Assembly (NCBI GenBank): GCA_025210655.1
Contig: JAOARG010000069.1
Coordinates: 1 to 64,000, forward strand
DNA length: 64,000 nt
Source of the DNA: Bacillota bacterium
GTDB taxonomy: Bacteria > Bacillota > Clostridia > Peptostreptococcales > Acidaminobacteraceae
Direction of reading: 5' to 3'
The notes beneath the pieces were generated by a model. That model saw nothing but the letters and a program-made list of their open reading frames with translations. It was not told the origin of the DNA and ran no database searches. A program made the position numbers and the translations under genes. Positions 50,418 through 59,724 of this stretch are shown piece by piece. Position 1 is the stretch's first letter, and the number at the start of each line of letters is the position of its first letter.

Positions 50418-52069
50418 TAGAACTTTCAAATTTAAGTATCAGATATGGTGATAAATGTGTAATTGACAATCTTAATCATATCTTTAAAAAATCTACTATT
50501 ACAGGGATTATAGGTGAGTCGGGTACAGGAAAAACAAGTTTAGCCTTATCACTATTAGCTATGAACGAAGGTGAAGTGTTAGGTGAGATAATATATCAGG
50601 GTGAAAATGTACTTTTATTTAATGATAAAAAGTTGAGGCAGTATAGGGGAAAAAATATTGCAATGGTATTCCAAAATGGTCAAGGAATTTTGAATCCTGG
50701 ACTTAGAATTATTGATCAAGTTATTGAAGTCATGGTAGAACATCGTGTATGCAATAAAAGTGAAGCCTTGGAAAGAGCAAGTAAATTGTTGTTGGATATG
50801 AATATAGCTAAGAATCATCATAGAAAGTATCCGTCTGAGATAAGTGGAGGTCAGGTTCAAAAGGTTCAAATTGCAATAGCTTTGGCTAATGATCCTGATG
50901 TTTTGATACTTGATGAGTTTACTTCAGCACTTGACTCTGTAACAAAGTTGGAAGTAATTAAGCTGATTAAAGGGATTTCTAAAGATAAATCTGTAATTAT
51001 GATTTCCCATGATATTTCCCTTGTAAAGGATTTGGCTGATGAAGTAATGGTTTTATATAGGGGAGAAGTATGCGAGTATGGAAAGACTGAAATTGTACTT
51101 AATAAACCTAGACATCCTTATACAAGGGGATTGATTAGAAGCTTCCCGAATATGGACACAACAAAGGATCTTCAGGGAATTAAGGGTTCAATTGATTGGA
51201 CGCACAAGGGGTGTCCCTTTTACAATAGGTGTACCCAGAGAATCGATATATGTAAAAATAAAAAGGTGAGTTTAGAAAAAAGTGGTGACAGATTTATTGC
51301 TTGTCATAGGGGTGGGATAATTAACCTTATGGAAGTTAAAAATCTTCACAAGTCCTATAATAAAGAAAAAGTTTTAAAGAACCTTTCTTTAAGTATTAAG
51401 GAAGGGGAGACCCTAGCAGTGGTAGGAGAAAGTGGTAGTGGAAAAAGTACTTTGGCGAAGTGTATGGTTGGACTTGAAAAAAAATGTGATGGAGAAATAT
51501 TTTTTGAAAATCAAAATTTAAAAGATGCAAGGAAATACAAATCTTTTAACAAGAATGTACAAATGATATTCCAAGACCCAAGATCCTCTGTAAATATGAA
51601 AATGACCATTTATGACATTATGAGTGAGCCTCTAAAGATTCATAAAATTGGAGATAATAATTATAGAATGGAAAAGGCAAAAGAATTATTAAAGGAAGTA
51701 CAACTTCCTATAGATGAGAGAGCTTTATTTTCTACTCCAGATAAATTCAGTGGAGGTGAACTACAAAGACTGGCAATAGCAAGAGCTCTAATGCTAGAGC
51801 CGAAAGTTCTTATTGCAGACGAACCTACATCAGCACTGGATGTAAGTGTACAGGCTAAAATTATGAAGTTGTTATTAAGTCTTCAGGAAAAGCGAGGTCT
51901 TGCAATAATGTTTGTTACCCATGATATTGCTTTAGCTAGAAAAGTAAGTGATTCAATGATAGTAATAAAAGAGGGTCAAATAGTTGAAAATGGTTCAACT
52001 CCAGTTATTATTGATGCCCCAAAGCATCCATATACCAAAACACTATTAAGAGCAGCATCAGGTGAATAG
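50414..52069 (+). CDS. Fused double ATPase of the ABC importer (DppD-DppF fusion)
   Basis: 551 residues with two ABC domains. First: Walker A GESGTGKTS, signature ISGGQVQKVQ, Walker B LILDEFTSALD, then the OPP-type C-terminal cysteine tail GCPFYNRCTQRIDICKNKK. Second, from about 306: Walker A GESGSGKST, signature FSGGELQRLAIARA and LIADEPTSALD. Usually these are separate DppD and DppF subunits of about 330 residues each; here each is shortened and joined. AAGGAG lies 5 bp before the ATG. It energises the two permeases upstream. Confidence 0.92.
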   Translation: MIELSNLSIRYGDKCVIDNLNHIFKKSTITGIIGESGTGKTSLALSLLAMNEGEVLGEIIYQGENVLLFNDKKLRQYRGKNIAMVFQNGQGILNPGLRIIDQVIEVMVEHRVCNKSEALERASKLLLDMNIAKNHHRKYPSEISGGQVQKVQIAIALANDPDVLILDEFTSALDSVTKLEVIKLIKGISKDKSVIMISHDISLVKDLADEVMVLYRGEVCEYGKTEIVLNKPRHPYTRGLIRSFPNMDTTKDLQGIKGSIDWTHKGCPFYNRCTQRIDICKNKKVSLEKSGDRFIACHRGGIINLMEVKNLHKSYNKEKVLKNLSLSIKEGETLAVVGESGSGKSTLAKCMVGLEKKCDGEIFFENQNLKDARKYKSFNKNVQMIFQDPRSSVNMKMTIYDIMSEPLKIHKIGDNNYRMEKAKELLKEVQLPIDERALFSTPDKFSGGELQRLAIARALMLEPKVLIADEPTSALDVSVQAKIMKLLLSLQEKRGLAIMFVTHDIALARKVSDSMIVIKEGQIVENGSTPVIIDAPKHPYTKTLLRAASGE

Positions 52070-52087
52070 TAAATAAGGGGGAGTATT

Positions 52088-53660
52088 ATGAAAAAAAACA
52101 TAGTTATGGTTTTATTAATGTTAATAATGCTATTTGTTTTATCAGCTTGTAGCATTTATAAGTCTGATGGAAAAAGGATAAAGCAAATGTCTAGGGATAG
52201 TGTTGAAGAATATAGAATTGCTTGGGGAGGAAGTTGGGGTAGACCAAGTCCTTTTGAAATAATACCTAGAGGACCAGGATTTGTAAGGATGCAGTTGGTA
52301 TATGATTCCTTGGTATGGAAGGATAAAGATGGCAATATTATTCCTCAGTTAGCAAAAAAGTGGCAATACGATGAGGAAAATTTCCAATATCTATTTGAAC
52401 TCAATGAAGGAGTAAAATGGCATGATGGAGAGGACTTTTCAGCAGATGATGTTGTATTTACAATAGAGTATATAAAAGCTCATAAATTGCCATGGCTTGA
52501 TTTAGAAATAGTAAAGGAAGCAAAAGTGATAAATGAAAATCAAGTAGTAGTATCACTTGAGAATCACTATTCCCCATTTATGAACATAATTGCAAGTGGA
52601 ATGCCTATTATCCCAAAACACATTTTTGAGAATGTTGAGAATCCTTATAATAGTGAAGCGTTGATTTCCTGTGTTGGATGTGGGCCTTATATTTTTAAGG
52701 ACTATTCTGTAGAACATGGAAGTTATGACTTTGAAGGATTTGAGGGCTATTATAATAGTAATGTAATGGTAAATAACATTAGATTTCTTTCAATGAATCC
52801 AGAAATATTGCACTTAGCCTTGATAAGGGATGAAGTTGATCTCATTATGCCAAGTCATGAATCTTTGGAAGAGTTAATAGATGAAGGATTAAATGTCAAA
52901 AAAAGGTAGGGGACTAATTAATAAAGTGGTATTTAATACAGAAAAAGCCCCTTTTGATAATCATGAGTTTAGAAAAGCAATGGCCTATGGGATAAATCGA
53001 CAAGAAATCATTGATATTGCTCAAAGGGGAAATGGAGTCATTGGTGAGACTGGTATTATTCCTATTGATAGTAAGTATTACAATCCAAAGTTGCCAAAGT
53101 ATACATACAGTTTAGAAAAGAGCCGAACTATTATGAATTCATTAGGATATGAAATAGAAGAAGGATATTATTCTAAGGATGGAAAGATACTTGAAATTGA
53201 ACTTATGGGATATGAGGATATAAAGAGGGATATTGATGTGCTTGTAAAGCAATTGAATACAGCTGGTTTTAAAATTAAAGTAAAAATGTATGATTTAGCC
53301 TCTTGTGATGAAAATTTGATAAAGAAAAACTATGATATTACAATCACTGAAGATGCTGTAATTGGAGATCCAATTTATATTAATAACATGATTTTTGCAG
53401 AAACAGGATCGAAGTTTAAGAAAAAAAATATAGCTTTAATGAAAAATATAGCCCTACAATTGTCTACAAGTACAGAAGAAGAAAGGAAGAATTTATTAAG
53501 TGAAATTCAAGCTGAGTATTCGGAATTGTTACCAGGATATGTACTATATTATGGAAAATTTAATGTGGCATATAATGATAAAATAGATGTATATTTCACA
53601 AAGGATGGATACAGCACAAGTATGAATCTTCCATTTAATAAGTTAATGTTTTTAGAATAA
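52088..53660 (+). pseudogene. Substrate-binding lipoprotein, frameshifted (copy 2)
   Basis: Two frames together match the other binding proteins. The first (52088-52909, lipobox VLSAC, Cys21) ends early at EGLNVKKR. The second continues at 52893 with KKGRGLINKVVFNTEKAPFD to TAA at 53660. The shift is at a run of seven A (52897-52903); with six A the frame would be continuous as EGLNVKKGRGLINK. Either the strain lost the gene recently, the run is phase variable, or it is a sequencing error. All other parts of the fold look intact. Confidence 0.85.
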
Positions 53661-53671
53661 TAGACTCCTCT

Positions 53672-53712
53672 CTAGGTAGTGGGTTTCAGCCAATGTTGAA
53701 ATTCGCTACCTT
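53672..53712 (+). terminator. Rho-independent terminator of the importer operon
   Basis: GGTAG..GGTTTCA pairs with TTGAAATTC..CTACC, then TTTATTATT. Confidence 0.7.
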
Positions 53713-53743
53713 TATTATTATTTCTATTTCACATTGTTCATAT

Positions 53744-53771
53744 GACCACTTAGCATTAAAAAAGGACCACT
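53744..53771. promoter_or_regulatory. LytTR-type direct repeats
   Basis: GACCACT at 53744-53750 and 53765-53771, exactly 21 bp apart (two DNA turns), about 70 bp before the LytTR gene. Confidence 0.55.
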
Positions 53772-53839
53772 CATATGTTAGCTGTTTATTTATTTAAATA
53801 AGAGAGTATACTAAGTATATAGAAAGGAGGCAGACTATA

Positions 53840-54292
53840 ATGAAAATTAATATAGAAGTTAAGATGGATAGTGAGACGGAAATCTTAATTAAGGGAGACC
53901 CTTCAAGCAGCGAAGTTGTAGATTTGATTTCTTACATAAATGAATATAATTCTGGAAATGCTCCTAATAAGATAATGCTTAAGGATGGAGAAAAAAGTTT
54001 TATTAAGGATTTTGACGATATATGGTATTTTGAATCGAGTTCTAATAAACTAAAAGCCATTGTAGATAATCTTTTCTACTCATGCAAGTATAAATTATAT
54101 GAAGTTGAAGATTTTAAGGATAGGGGATTTATTAGGATTTCCAAAAGCACAATAGTAAACGTCAATAAGATAGACTTCATAGAGATGGAGTTTAGTGGAA
54201 ATTATATTATCACATTGAAGAATGATAAAAGATTAGTTTTGTCTAGAAAATATGTTAAAGAATTTAAAAAGTATGTAGAGGAGGTATTATGA
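53840..54292 (+). CDS. LytTR-domain DNA-binding regulator
   Basis: 150 residues. The first 45 have no named domain; residues 45-150 are a LytTR domain (KIMLKDGEKSFIKDFDDIWY, the FESSSNKLKAIVD strand, GFIRISKSTIVNVNKIDFIE and the end FSGNYIITLKNDKRLVLSRKY). GGAGG precedes the ATG. It overlaps the DUF3021 gene by 4 bp. Stand-alone LytTR regulators paired with a DUF3021 membrane partner are common in Firmicutes; the membrane protein is thought to hold the regulator in check. Confidence 0.9.
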   Translation: MKINIEVKMDSETEILIKGDPSSSEVVDLISYINEYNSGNAPNKIMLKDGEKSFIKDFDDIWYFESSSNKLKAIVDNLFYSCKYKLYEVEDFKDRGFIRISKSTIVNVNKIDFIEMEFSGNYIITLKNDKRLVLSRKYVKEFKKYVEEVL

Positions 54293-54714
54293 TGGTAAGT
54301 AAATTATATGAATATGGATTAAGAGGTCTAGGAATAGGTTTTGTTATTACAAATATAATGTTGTATATATTTCTTTTTAATGATGGAGTAATGCATACAA
54401 CCCAGGAAATAATAATGAGTTATATAGTGTGGGCTGTAGCTAGTGCTTTATTTGGTATAGCGTCTATAGTATATGAAATACCTAGGTTAGGTATATTATA
54501 TAAGACTGCACTTCATTTTCTGACTATTATGATTGTGGCATTTGCAACTACTTCCTATATGATGAAAGGGATTTTTGGATCAGATGTAAATGTTTTTACC
54601 GAGGTTTTTCCATCATTTATTTTTTCTTTCTTCATTATTTATTTGATTTTGTGGACTGGATTTTATTTCAAGGAAAAACATCATTTAACTAAATTAAATG
54701 CGAAGTTTAAATAA
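54289..54714 (+). CDS. DUF3021-family membrane protein paired with LytTR regulator
   Basis: 141 residues with four membrane segments at about 13-33, 43-63, 76-94 and 103-125. The pattern GLGIGFVITNIMLYIF, SYIVWAVASALFGIASIVYE and LHFLTIMIVAFATT fits DUF3021. ATGATG overlaps the end of the LytTR gene, and the RBS GAGGAGG lies inside it. It likely controls the LytTR protein's activity in response to a membrane signal. Confidence 0.85.
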   Translation: MMVSKLYEYGLRGLGIGFVITNIMLYIFLFNDGVMHTTQEIIMSYIVWAVASALFGIASIVYEIPRLGILYKTALHFLTIMIVAFATTSYMMKGIFGSDVNVFTEVFPSFIFSFFIIYLILWTGFYFKEKHHLTKLNAKFK

Positions 54715-54731
54715 TTGAATATATAGTAATA

Positions 54732-54764
54732 AAAGTGTTCTTACAGTTGTGAGGACACTTTTTA
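54732..54764 (+). terminator. Rho-independent terminator
   Basis: AAGTGTTCTTAC-AGTT-GTGAGGACACTT then TTT. Confidence 0.8.
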
Positions 54765-54773
54765 TAGATTATA

Positions 54774-54827
54774 GTTGACAACGCAACGAAACTGTAGTAA
54801 TCTTGTTATTGATAATGATTTTCAATT
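54774..54827. promoter_or_regulatory. MarR-like box, promoter and Fur-like box before the third binding protein
   Basis: GTTGACAACGCAAC (54774-54787) overlaps TTGACA (54775-54780) with TAATCT after 17 bp (54798-54803). Fur-like GATAATGATTTTCAATT follows at 54811-54827. Both regulators could block this promoter. Confidence 0.8.
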
Positions 54828-54876
54828 GCTTATTGTTATTACATTATGGTGAGTAATATTTTAAGGGGAAATCCAA

Positions 54877-56448
54877 ATGAGAAAAAAGTTGAGTTTTTTA
54901 CTAGTATTTATGTTAGTTATTTTAGGAATTTCAGCATGTGCTAGTGATGGTATTGAAGTAAGTGATAAAAAAGGTAATACAGGTTATATTGAAGAATACA
55001 GAGTTGCTTTTGGTGGAGACTGGGGATATCCATCTCCATACTCCATAGTTCCTAGAGGACCAGGTTTTGCTTATTTACAATTGGTATTTGATTCACTTGT
55101 ATGGAGGGATAAGGATGGTAATATTGTACCTCAGATAGCCAAAGAATGGGAATTTGATGAAACAAAAAATCAATATATTTTTACTTTACAAGAAGGAATA
55201 AAGTGGCATGATTATGAAGACCTGAATGCTGATGATGTTGTTTTTACTATTGAGTACATGAAGGAGCATAGATTACCATGGCTTGATATCGGAGCGATTA
55301 AGGATGCTAGGGCTCTTGACGATAAAAAAGTTGTGATAAGCTTAAATGATTACTATACTCCGTTTATGAATAACATAGCTATGGGAATGCCAATTATACC
55401 ACAACATATATTTGCTGATATTGATAATCCAAACTTGGAATATACTGAAAAAATCTTGATAGGAAGTGGTCCATACAAGTTAGAGGAATACTCTGTTGAA
55501 GATGGAAACTACTCTTTTGTAGCATTTGATTCATATTATCAAGGGGATGTAAAAGTTGAAAAATTGAAATTTATTTCTATGAGTAAGGAAATGCAGTATT
55601 CTTCTATATTAAGAGGAGATGTTGATATGATCATGCCTTCTAGTGATCTTATAGATGCTTTAGTAGATAAAGGTGTTAATGTGGGGTCAAGTATAGGAAT
55701 GGTAACCAAATTAAGATTTAATACTGAAAAAGCCCCTTTCAGTAGTAAGAATATTAGAAAAGCATTGGCATACGCAATTAACACTGAGGAGATAATTAGT
55801 ATAGCCCAAAGAGGTCATGGTTATAAAGGTGAATCAGGACTTATACCTTTTAATAGTAGATACTATTATGGAGATGTAGAAAAATATGATTTTGATACTA
55901 GAGAATCTGATATCCTTATGCAAAGAGAAGGATATGAGAAAAAAAATGATTATTACTATAAAAATGGAGAAGAATTATTAATAGAGATTATTGGATATGA
56001 AGGTGTCAAAAGAGACATTGATGTTATAGCTAATCAATTAGGTCAAGCTGGATTTAAAACTAAATCAGTTTATTTAGATATGGCGACTTGTGATCAAAGA
56101 TTGAATGATGGAGATTTTGACATTGCTGTTACAGAAGATGGTGTAACAGGGGATCCTGTTTATTTGAATAGGATGATGGATTCTGATGTTGGTGACAAGT
56201 TTAGGGAAGAAAATATCGACATAATAAATGCAATAAACCAACAGATTTATTGTAAAAAAGAAAGTGATAGAATTTCATTGCTCAAGGATATTCAAAAAAT
56301 GTATGCTGATTCGTTGCCTAGCTATGTATTATACTACGGGAAATTTAATGTGGCTTATAATGAAAAGCTAGAAGTGTATTTTACTGATGAAGGCTATGGT
56401 GTAGGTGTATCTCTGCCATATAATAAACTGATGTATATTGGTGAGTAA
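54877..56448 (+). CDS. Peptide/nickel-type ABC importer substrate-binding lipoprotein (copy 3)
   Basis: 523 residues, lipobox GISAC with Cys21. It is similar along its whole length to the proteins at 46371 and 52088: VAFGGDWGYPSPYSIVPRGP, VFDSLVWRDKDGNIVPQIAK and VLYYGKFNVAYNEKLEVYF. AAGGGG precedes the ATG. It is monocistronic with its own MarR-like and Fur-like sites, so it can be made apart from the permeases and supply them with a different ligand. The terminator at 56459 ends it. Confidence 0.9.
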   Translation: MRKKLSFLLVFMLVILGISACASDGIEVSDKKGNTGYIEEYRVAFGGDWGYPSPYSIVPRGPGFAYLQLVFDSLVWRDKDGNIVPQIAKEWEFDETKNQYIFTLQEGIKWHDYEDLNADDVVFTIEYMKEHRLPWLDIGAIKDARALDDKKVVISLNDYYTPFMNNIAMGMPIIPQHIFADIDNPNLEYTEKILIGSGPYKLEEYSVEDGNYSFVAFDSYYQGDVKVEKLKFISMSKEMQYSSILRGDVDMIMPSSDLIDALVDKGVNVGSSIGMVTKLRFNTEKAPFSSKNIRKALAYAINTEEIISIAQRGHGYKGESGLIPFNSRYYYGDVEKYDFDTRESDILMQREGYEKKNDYYYKNGEELLIEIIGYEGVKRDIDVIANQLGQAGFKTKSVYLDMATCDQRLNDGDFDIAVTEDGVTGDPVYLNRMMDSDVGDKFREENIDIINAINQQIYCKKESDRISLLKDIQKMYADSLPSYVLYYGKFNVAYNEKLEVYFTDEGYGVGVSLPYNKLMYIGE

Positions 56449-56458
56449 TGATTTATTA

Positions 56459-56490
56459 GGGGCAGTCGTTTATCGACTGCCCATTTTTTA
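56459..56490 (+). terminator. Rho-independent terminator
   Basis: GGGGCAGTCG-TTTAT-CGACTGCCC then ATTTTTTATT. Same stem as at 637 and 39054. Confidence 0.9.
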
Positions 56491-56516
56491 TTTTGAAGGA
56501 TACTTAAACGAAATCC

Positions 56517-56547
56517 TTGACTGTATAGTTACTATACAGAATATACT
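56517..56547 (+). promoter_or_regulatory. MerR-type promoter P6 (MATE exporter)
   Basis: TTGACT, 19-bp spacer GTATAGTTACTATACAGAA, TATACT; a perfect GTATAG-TTA-CTATAC dyad. It is 63 bp before the ATG. Confidence 0.9.
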
Positions 56548-56609
56548 CCAGATATAGAAGGTAATTTAAGAATAATAAGAATAAATTTATATATTTGAGA
56601 GGAGAAAAT

Positions 56610-57986
56610 ATGTTTAAAAAAGATATTTCGTTTAAGGAGTTCATAATGTTTTTAATACCATCAATAGCAGTTATGGCATTTATGTCTACCTATGCTATTG
56701 TTGATGGATATTTTGTTTCAAAGTATGTTAGTTCAGATGCCTTAGCAGCTGTAAATCTAATACTGCCAATTAACAGTATTATTTATGCGGTTGGGCTTAT
56801 GTTTGCAGCCGGTGGTGGTGCATTTTCATCGATAAAATTAGGAGAAGGGGACTCAAAGGCAGCATCTAAGTTTTTTTCTAATCTTCTGATGGTTGCAGTT
56901 ATATTTGGATTAGTTGTAATGGTGATAGCTTTGACCTTTAAGGGTCAGCTTCTTGCTTTTCTTGGGGTAAATGGAGCACTTTACTCATATGGTTCAGTTT
57001 ATAGTATATTTGCTATTGTCACTTTTCCTTTTATTATTACAAAAATGATATTTACAGGATTTTTAAGGGCGGAGGGTCAACCTAAAGTATCACTTAAAAT
57101 GTCGATATTAGGTGGTTCTATCAATATGGTATTGGATTTTATTTTTATTGTAGTAATGAAAATGGGAGTTGCGGGGGCTGGATTAGGAACCTTATTGGGA
57201 ATTATTATATCCTTAATATATGCAGGGAGATACTTTAAATCAGAAAAATCAGTATTAAAATTCAAATTAGCAGCAATTGAATGGAAGCTTGTAATAAATA
57301 GTATGGTAAATGGATCATCAGAAATGGTAAGCGAACTTGCTATTGGTTTTACCTCTTTTGTCTTAAATACCCTTACCATTAAACACTTTGGCAAGGATGG
57401 TGTAGCGGCAATAGCAGTTATTCTATATGTGAATTTCTTTGTGTCGATGATTTATCAGGGGATAGCTATTGGTACCTCACCTCTTTTAAGTTATCACTAT
57501 GGTGCAAAAAACTACAATGCACTTGCTAAGGTAAGAAAATACACAAGCTATACAATTGGAGTAACAAGCTTATTATTATCAATGATAGTATTTTTTTATA
57601 ATTATTCCTTGGTATCTATTTTCTTTAGGTCTGATAATATGGCTTACTCAATAGCTGTGAATGCATTATCTATAGTGGCATTTGCATACTTGCTAATGGG
57701 CGTTAATATGTATGGTTCGGCTATGTATACGGCCTTATCAAATGGGAAAATATCAGCAGTAATATCTTTTAGTAAGACTTTTATTATATTCGCTGGTGCG
57801 TCATATATTATTCCTAAGATTATGGGATCTGAGGGGATTTGGTTTATCCTTCCTGTAGTAGAAGTAATTACAGCCCTTATGGTCTTTTACCTTACAAGGG
57901 AAAGACAACTTGAGAGGTACACTGGCTTGAAATTCTATGAAGAAACTAGGGATATAGCTATAAATGATATGAATAATGTATTATAA
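56610..57986 (+). CDS. MATE-family multidrug exporter
   Basis: 458 residues from ATG at 56610 with GAGGAG 6 bp upstream; a TTG at 56595 overlaps the site. Twelve membrane segments in two halves. The N-lobe reads FLIPSIAVMAFMSTYAIVDG and GLMFAAGGGAFSSIKLGEGD; the linker to the second half is near 225-235. It should export cationic or amphipathic compounds in exchange for Na+ or H+. Promoter P6 makes it part of the MerR group centred on 38-45 kb, 13 kb away from the regulator. Confidence 0.9.
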   Translation: MFKKDISFKEFIMFLIPSIAVMAFMSTYAIVDGYFVSKYVSSDALAAVNLILPINSIIYAVGLMFAAGGGAFSSIKLGEGDSKAASKFFSNLLMVAVIFGLVVMVIALTFKGQLLAFLGVNGALYSYGSVYSIFAIVTFPFIITKMIFTGFLRAEGQPKVSLKMSILGGSINMVLDFIFIVVMKMGVAGAGLGTLLGIIISLIYAGRYFKSEKSVLKFKLAAIEWKLVINSMVNGSSEMVSELAIGFTSFVLNTLTIKHFGKDGVAAIAVILYVNFFVSMIYQGIAIGTSPLLSYHYGAKNYNALAKVRKYTSYTIGVTSLLLSMIVFFYNYSLVSIFFRSDNMAYSIAVNALSIVAFAYLLMGVNMYGSAMYTALSNGKISAVISFSKTFIIFAGASYIIPKIMGSEGIWFILPVVEVITALMVFYLTRERQLERYTGLKFYEETRDIAINDMNNVL

Positions 57987-58032
57987 TATATTGTATATGT
58001 AGGATAATAATTTATATTGGTTAGGAGAACTG

Positions 58033-58929
58033 ATGATTATTAATTTACCCGTATACATGATTGCTCTTGGGGCATTGATTATGCTTGCAAGCATTATAAA
58101 ATATTCAAGACTTTTTAAGTTTCCGCTGAATCTTGAGGACAATAAGCACAGACAAATCTCTACAATTATCAAAATAAATTTTCTAATGATGATATTTTTC
58201 TTCATCGGTTATTTATCAGTAGCTGGTATGTTGCTAAATAACCATCATATGACAGATTTATTGACCGCTCTAATATTTTTGTTTGGATCCTTATTTGTTT
58301 TTAGCGTAATATTTATCCAAATAGAAGTTGGGGAAGTAATAAATGAAATATATAGTTTTCATACAGTAGAGTCCCTTGTAAATACGATTGAAGCTAAGGA
58401 TAAATATACAAAAGGTCATTCAAAACATGTTTCTAATTTGTGTGAGTGTATTCATGAGTATTTACCAAAGAATAAAAGAAAAGAAATAAATATTCATTTA
58501 TTAAGATATGCTGGATATTTACATGATATAGGAAAAATAGGTATATCGGATACTATAATAAATAAAAATGGTCCATTAAATGATGAAGAATGGGATGCTA
58601 TGAAAACACATCCTGAGATTGGTAAGAATATTTTGGAATCAAATCTTATTTTGAATAAATTAGGTGACTGGATTTATTGTCATCATGAGAGAATAGATGG
58701 CAATGGATATTATGGTATTAAGGGTGAGGATATTCCCTTTGAATCTAAGATAATATGTCTGGCGGATTGTTTTTCTGCAATAACAACAGATAGGGTTTAT
58801 CATAAAGGAAAAAGTTACAATGAGGCAATAGAAATACTAAAAGAAGTGTCAGGAAGTCAACTTGATGAAGAGTTGGTGGCAATATTTTTAAAAATACCAA
58901 GAGAAAAAATAGAAAAATGCATACCATAG
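58033..58929 (+). CDS. Membrane-anchored HD-GYP domain protein
   Basis: 298 residues. Three membrane segments lie at about 4-24, 49-68 and 76-97. The HD-GYP domain runs from about 115 to 290: HSKHVSNLCE, the HD pair in YLHDIGKIGI, and HHERIDGNGYYG, where the last motif reads GYY in place of GYP. The other metal ligands are intact, so c-di-GMP hydrolysis remains likely. AGGAG precedes the ATG. It follows the MATE gene by 46 bp and may be read from the same promoter. Confidence 0.87.
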   Translation: MIINLPVYMIALGALIMLASIIKYSRLFKFPLNLEDNKHRQISTIIKINFLMMIFFFIGYLSVAGMLLNNHHMTDLLTALIFLFGSLFVFSVIFIQIEVGEVINEIYSFHTVESLVNTIEAKDKYTKGHSKHVSNLCECIHEYLPKNKRKEINIHLLRYAGYLHDIGKIGISDTIINKNGPLNDEEWDAMKTHPEIGKNILESNLILNKLGDWIYCHHERIDGNGYYGIKGEDIPFESKIICLADCFSAITTDRVYHKGKSYNEAIEILKEVSGSQLDEELVAIFLKIPREKIEKCIP

Positions 58930-58936
58930 AGGATTA

Positions 58937-58966
58937 GAAAATCTGGAGAGAAATCTCTGGATTTCA
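58937..58966. terminator. Hairpin behind the HD-GYP gene
   Basis: AAATC..GAGA-GAAA-TCTC..GATTT; no T run. Confidence 0.4.
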
Positions 58967-58983
58967 GAGTGAAGACAAAGTCT

Positions 58984-59056
58984 CACGTAGCCTAATATAG
59001 CCTAAAGCTATATTCATTCGCGCCTATTGATCACTTTGTGAACGGCCTAAGATTGT
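58984..59056. repeat. Multi-hairpin element, GCCTAAT word (family B, single arm)
   Basis: TAGCCTAATATAGCCTAAAG, CGCCTATTG and GGCCTAAGATTG, separated by TATAGC/GCTATA and GTTCAC/GTGATC-like hairpins, with the order seen at 30008 and 35560. Confidence 0.6.
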
Positions 59057-59064
59057 TTTCAAAA

Positions 59065-59113
59065 AATCCTGTAATCATTGAAAATAGTGACGATTACAGG
59101 ATTAATTTTTTTT
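59065..59113 (+). terminator. Rho-independent terminator
   Basis: AATCCTGTAATC pairs perfectly with GATTACAGGATT, then AATTTTTTTTT. Confidence 0.9.
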
Positions 59114-59226
59114 GTAAAATAAAAGAGGAAAACTACTATAAAAATAGAATAAATAGTATAAGGTAATGAAAATCAGGAGTTTAGACCTAGGACTCACGAA
59201 CTAGAAATCGCAAAGGAGCGCTTATA

Positions 59227-59724
59227 ATGATAAGAGATATATTATTATTAGGAAACGAAAAGCTATATCAAGTATCTGAAGTCATTACATCAGATAATAT
59301 AGCAAAGGCTAAGCAGGTAATCGATGACCTTTCTGACACTATGATGGAGTTTAGAAAAACTCATGGATTTGGTAGAGCTATTGCAGCTCCACAGATTGGA
59401 GAATCCTATCGAATTGTTTTTATGCATCTTGACGGAGTGTCCCATCATTTTATTAATCCTATTATTGAGGCAGTTGTAGATGAAAAGTTTTTAGTATGGG
59501 ATGACTGTATGAGTTTTCCTAGTTTAGAGGTTTTGGTGGAGCGATATAAGAAAATAAGAGTAAAGTATAAAAATCTTCAGTGGGAAGATTGTTTTGTAGA
59601 ATATGAGGGTGATTTATCTGAACTTTTCCAGCATGAGTATGATCACTTAGATGGTATATTAGCTGTGCAAAGGGCAATAGATAATAAAGCATTTAGAATG
59701 AATATGACTAAAAAGGGTCAGTAA
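59227..59724 (+). CDS. def: Peptide deformylase-family protein
   Basis: 165 residues. The three metal-binding motifs are recognisable: GFGRAIAAPQIG at 47-58, DDCMSFPS with Cys94 (usual EGCLS), and the HEYDH at 136-140. It would remove the formyl group from nascent N-termini with Fe2+ or Zn2+. The second motif is altered (DDC instead of EGC), and the gene is not next to fmt or priA, so it is a divergent secondary copy rather than the main def. AAAGGAG precedes the ATG. It is single, about 95 bp from the next gene. Confidence 0.83.
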   Translation: MIRDILLLGNEKLYQVSEVITSDNIAKAKQVIDDLSDTMMEFRKTHGFGRAIAAPQIGESYRIVFMHLDGVSHHFINPIIEAVVDEKFLVWDDCMSFPSLEVLVERYKKIRVKYKNLQWEDCFVEYEGDLSELFQHEYDHLDGILAVQRAIDNKAFRMNMTKKGQ

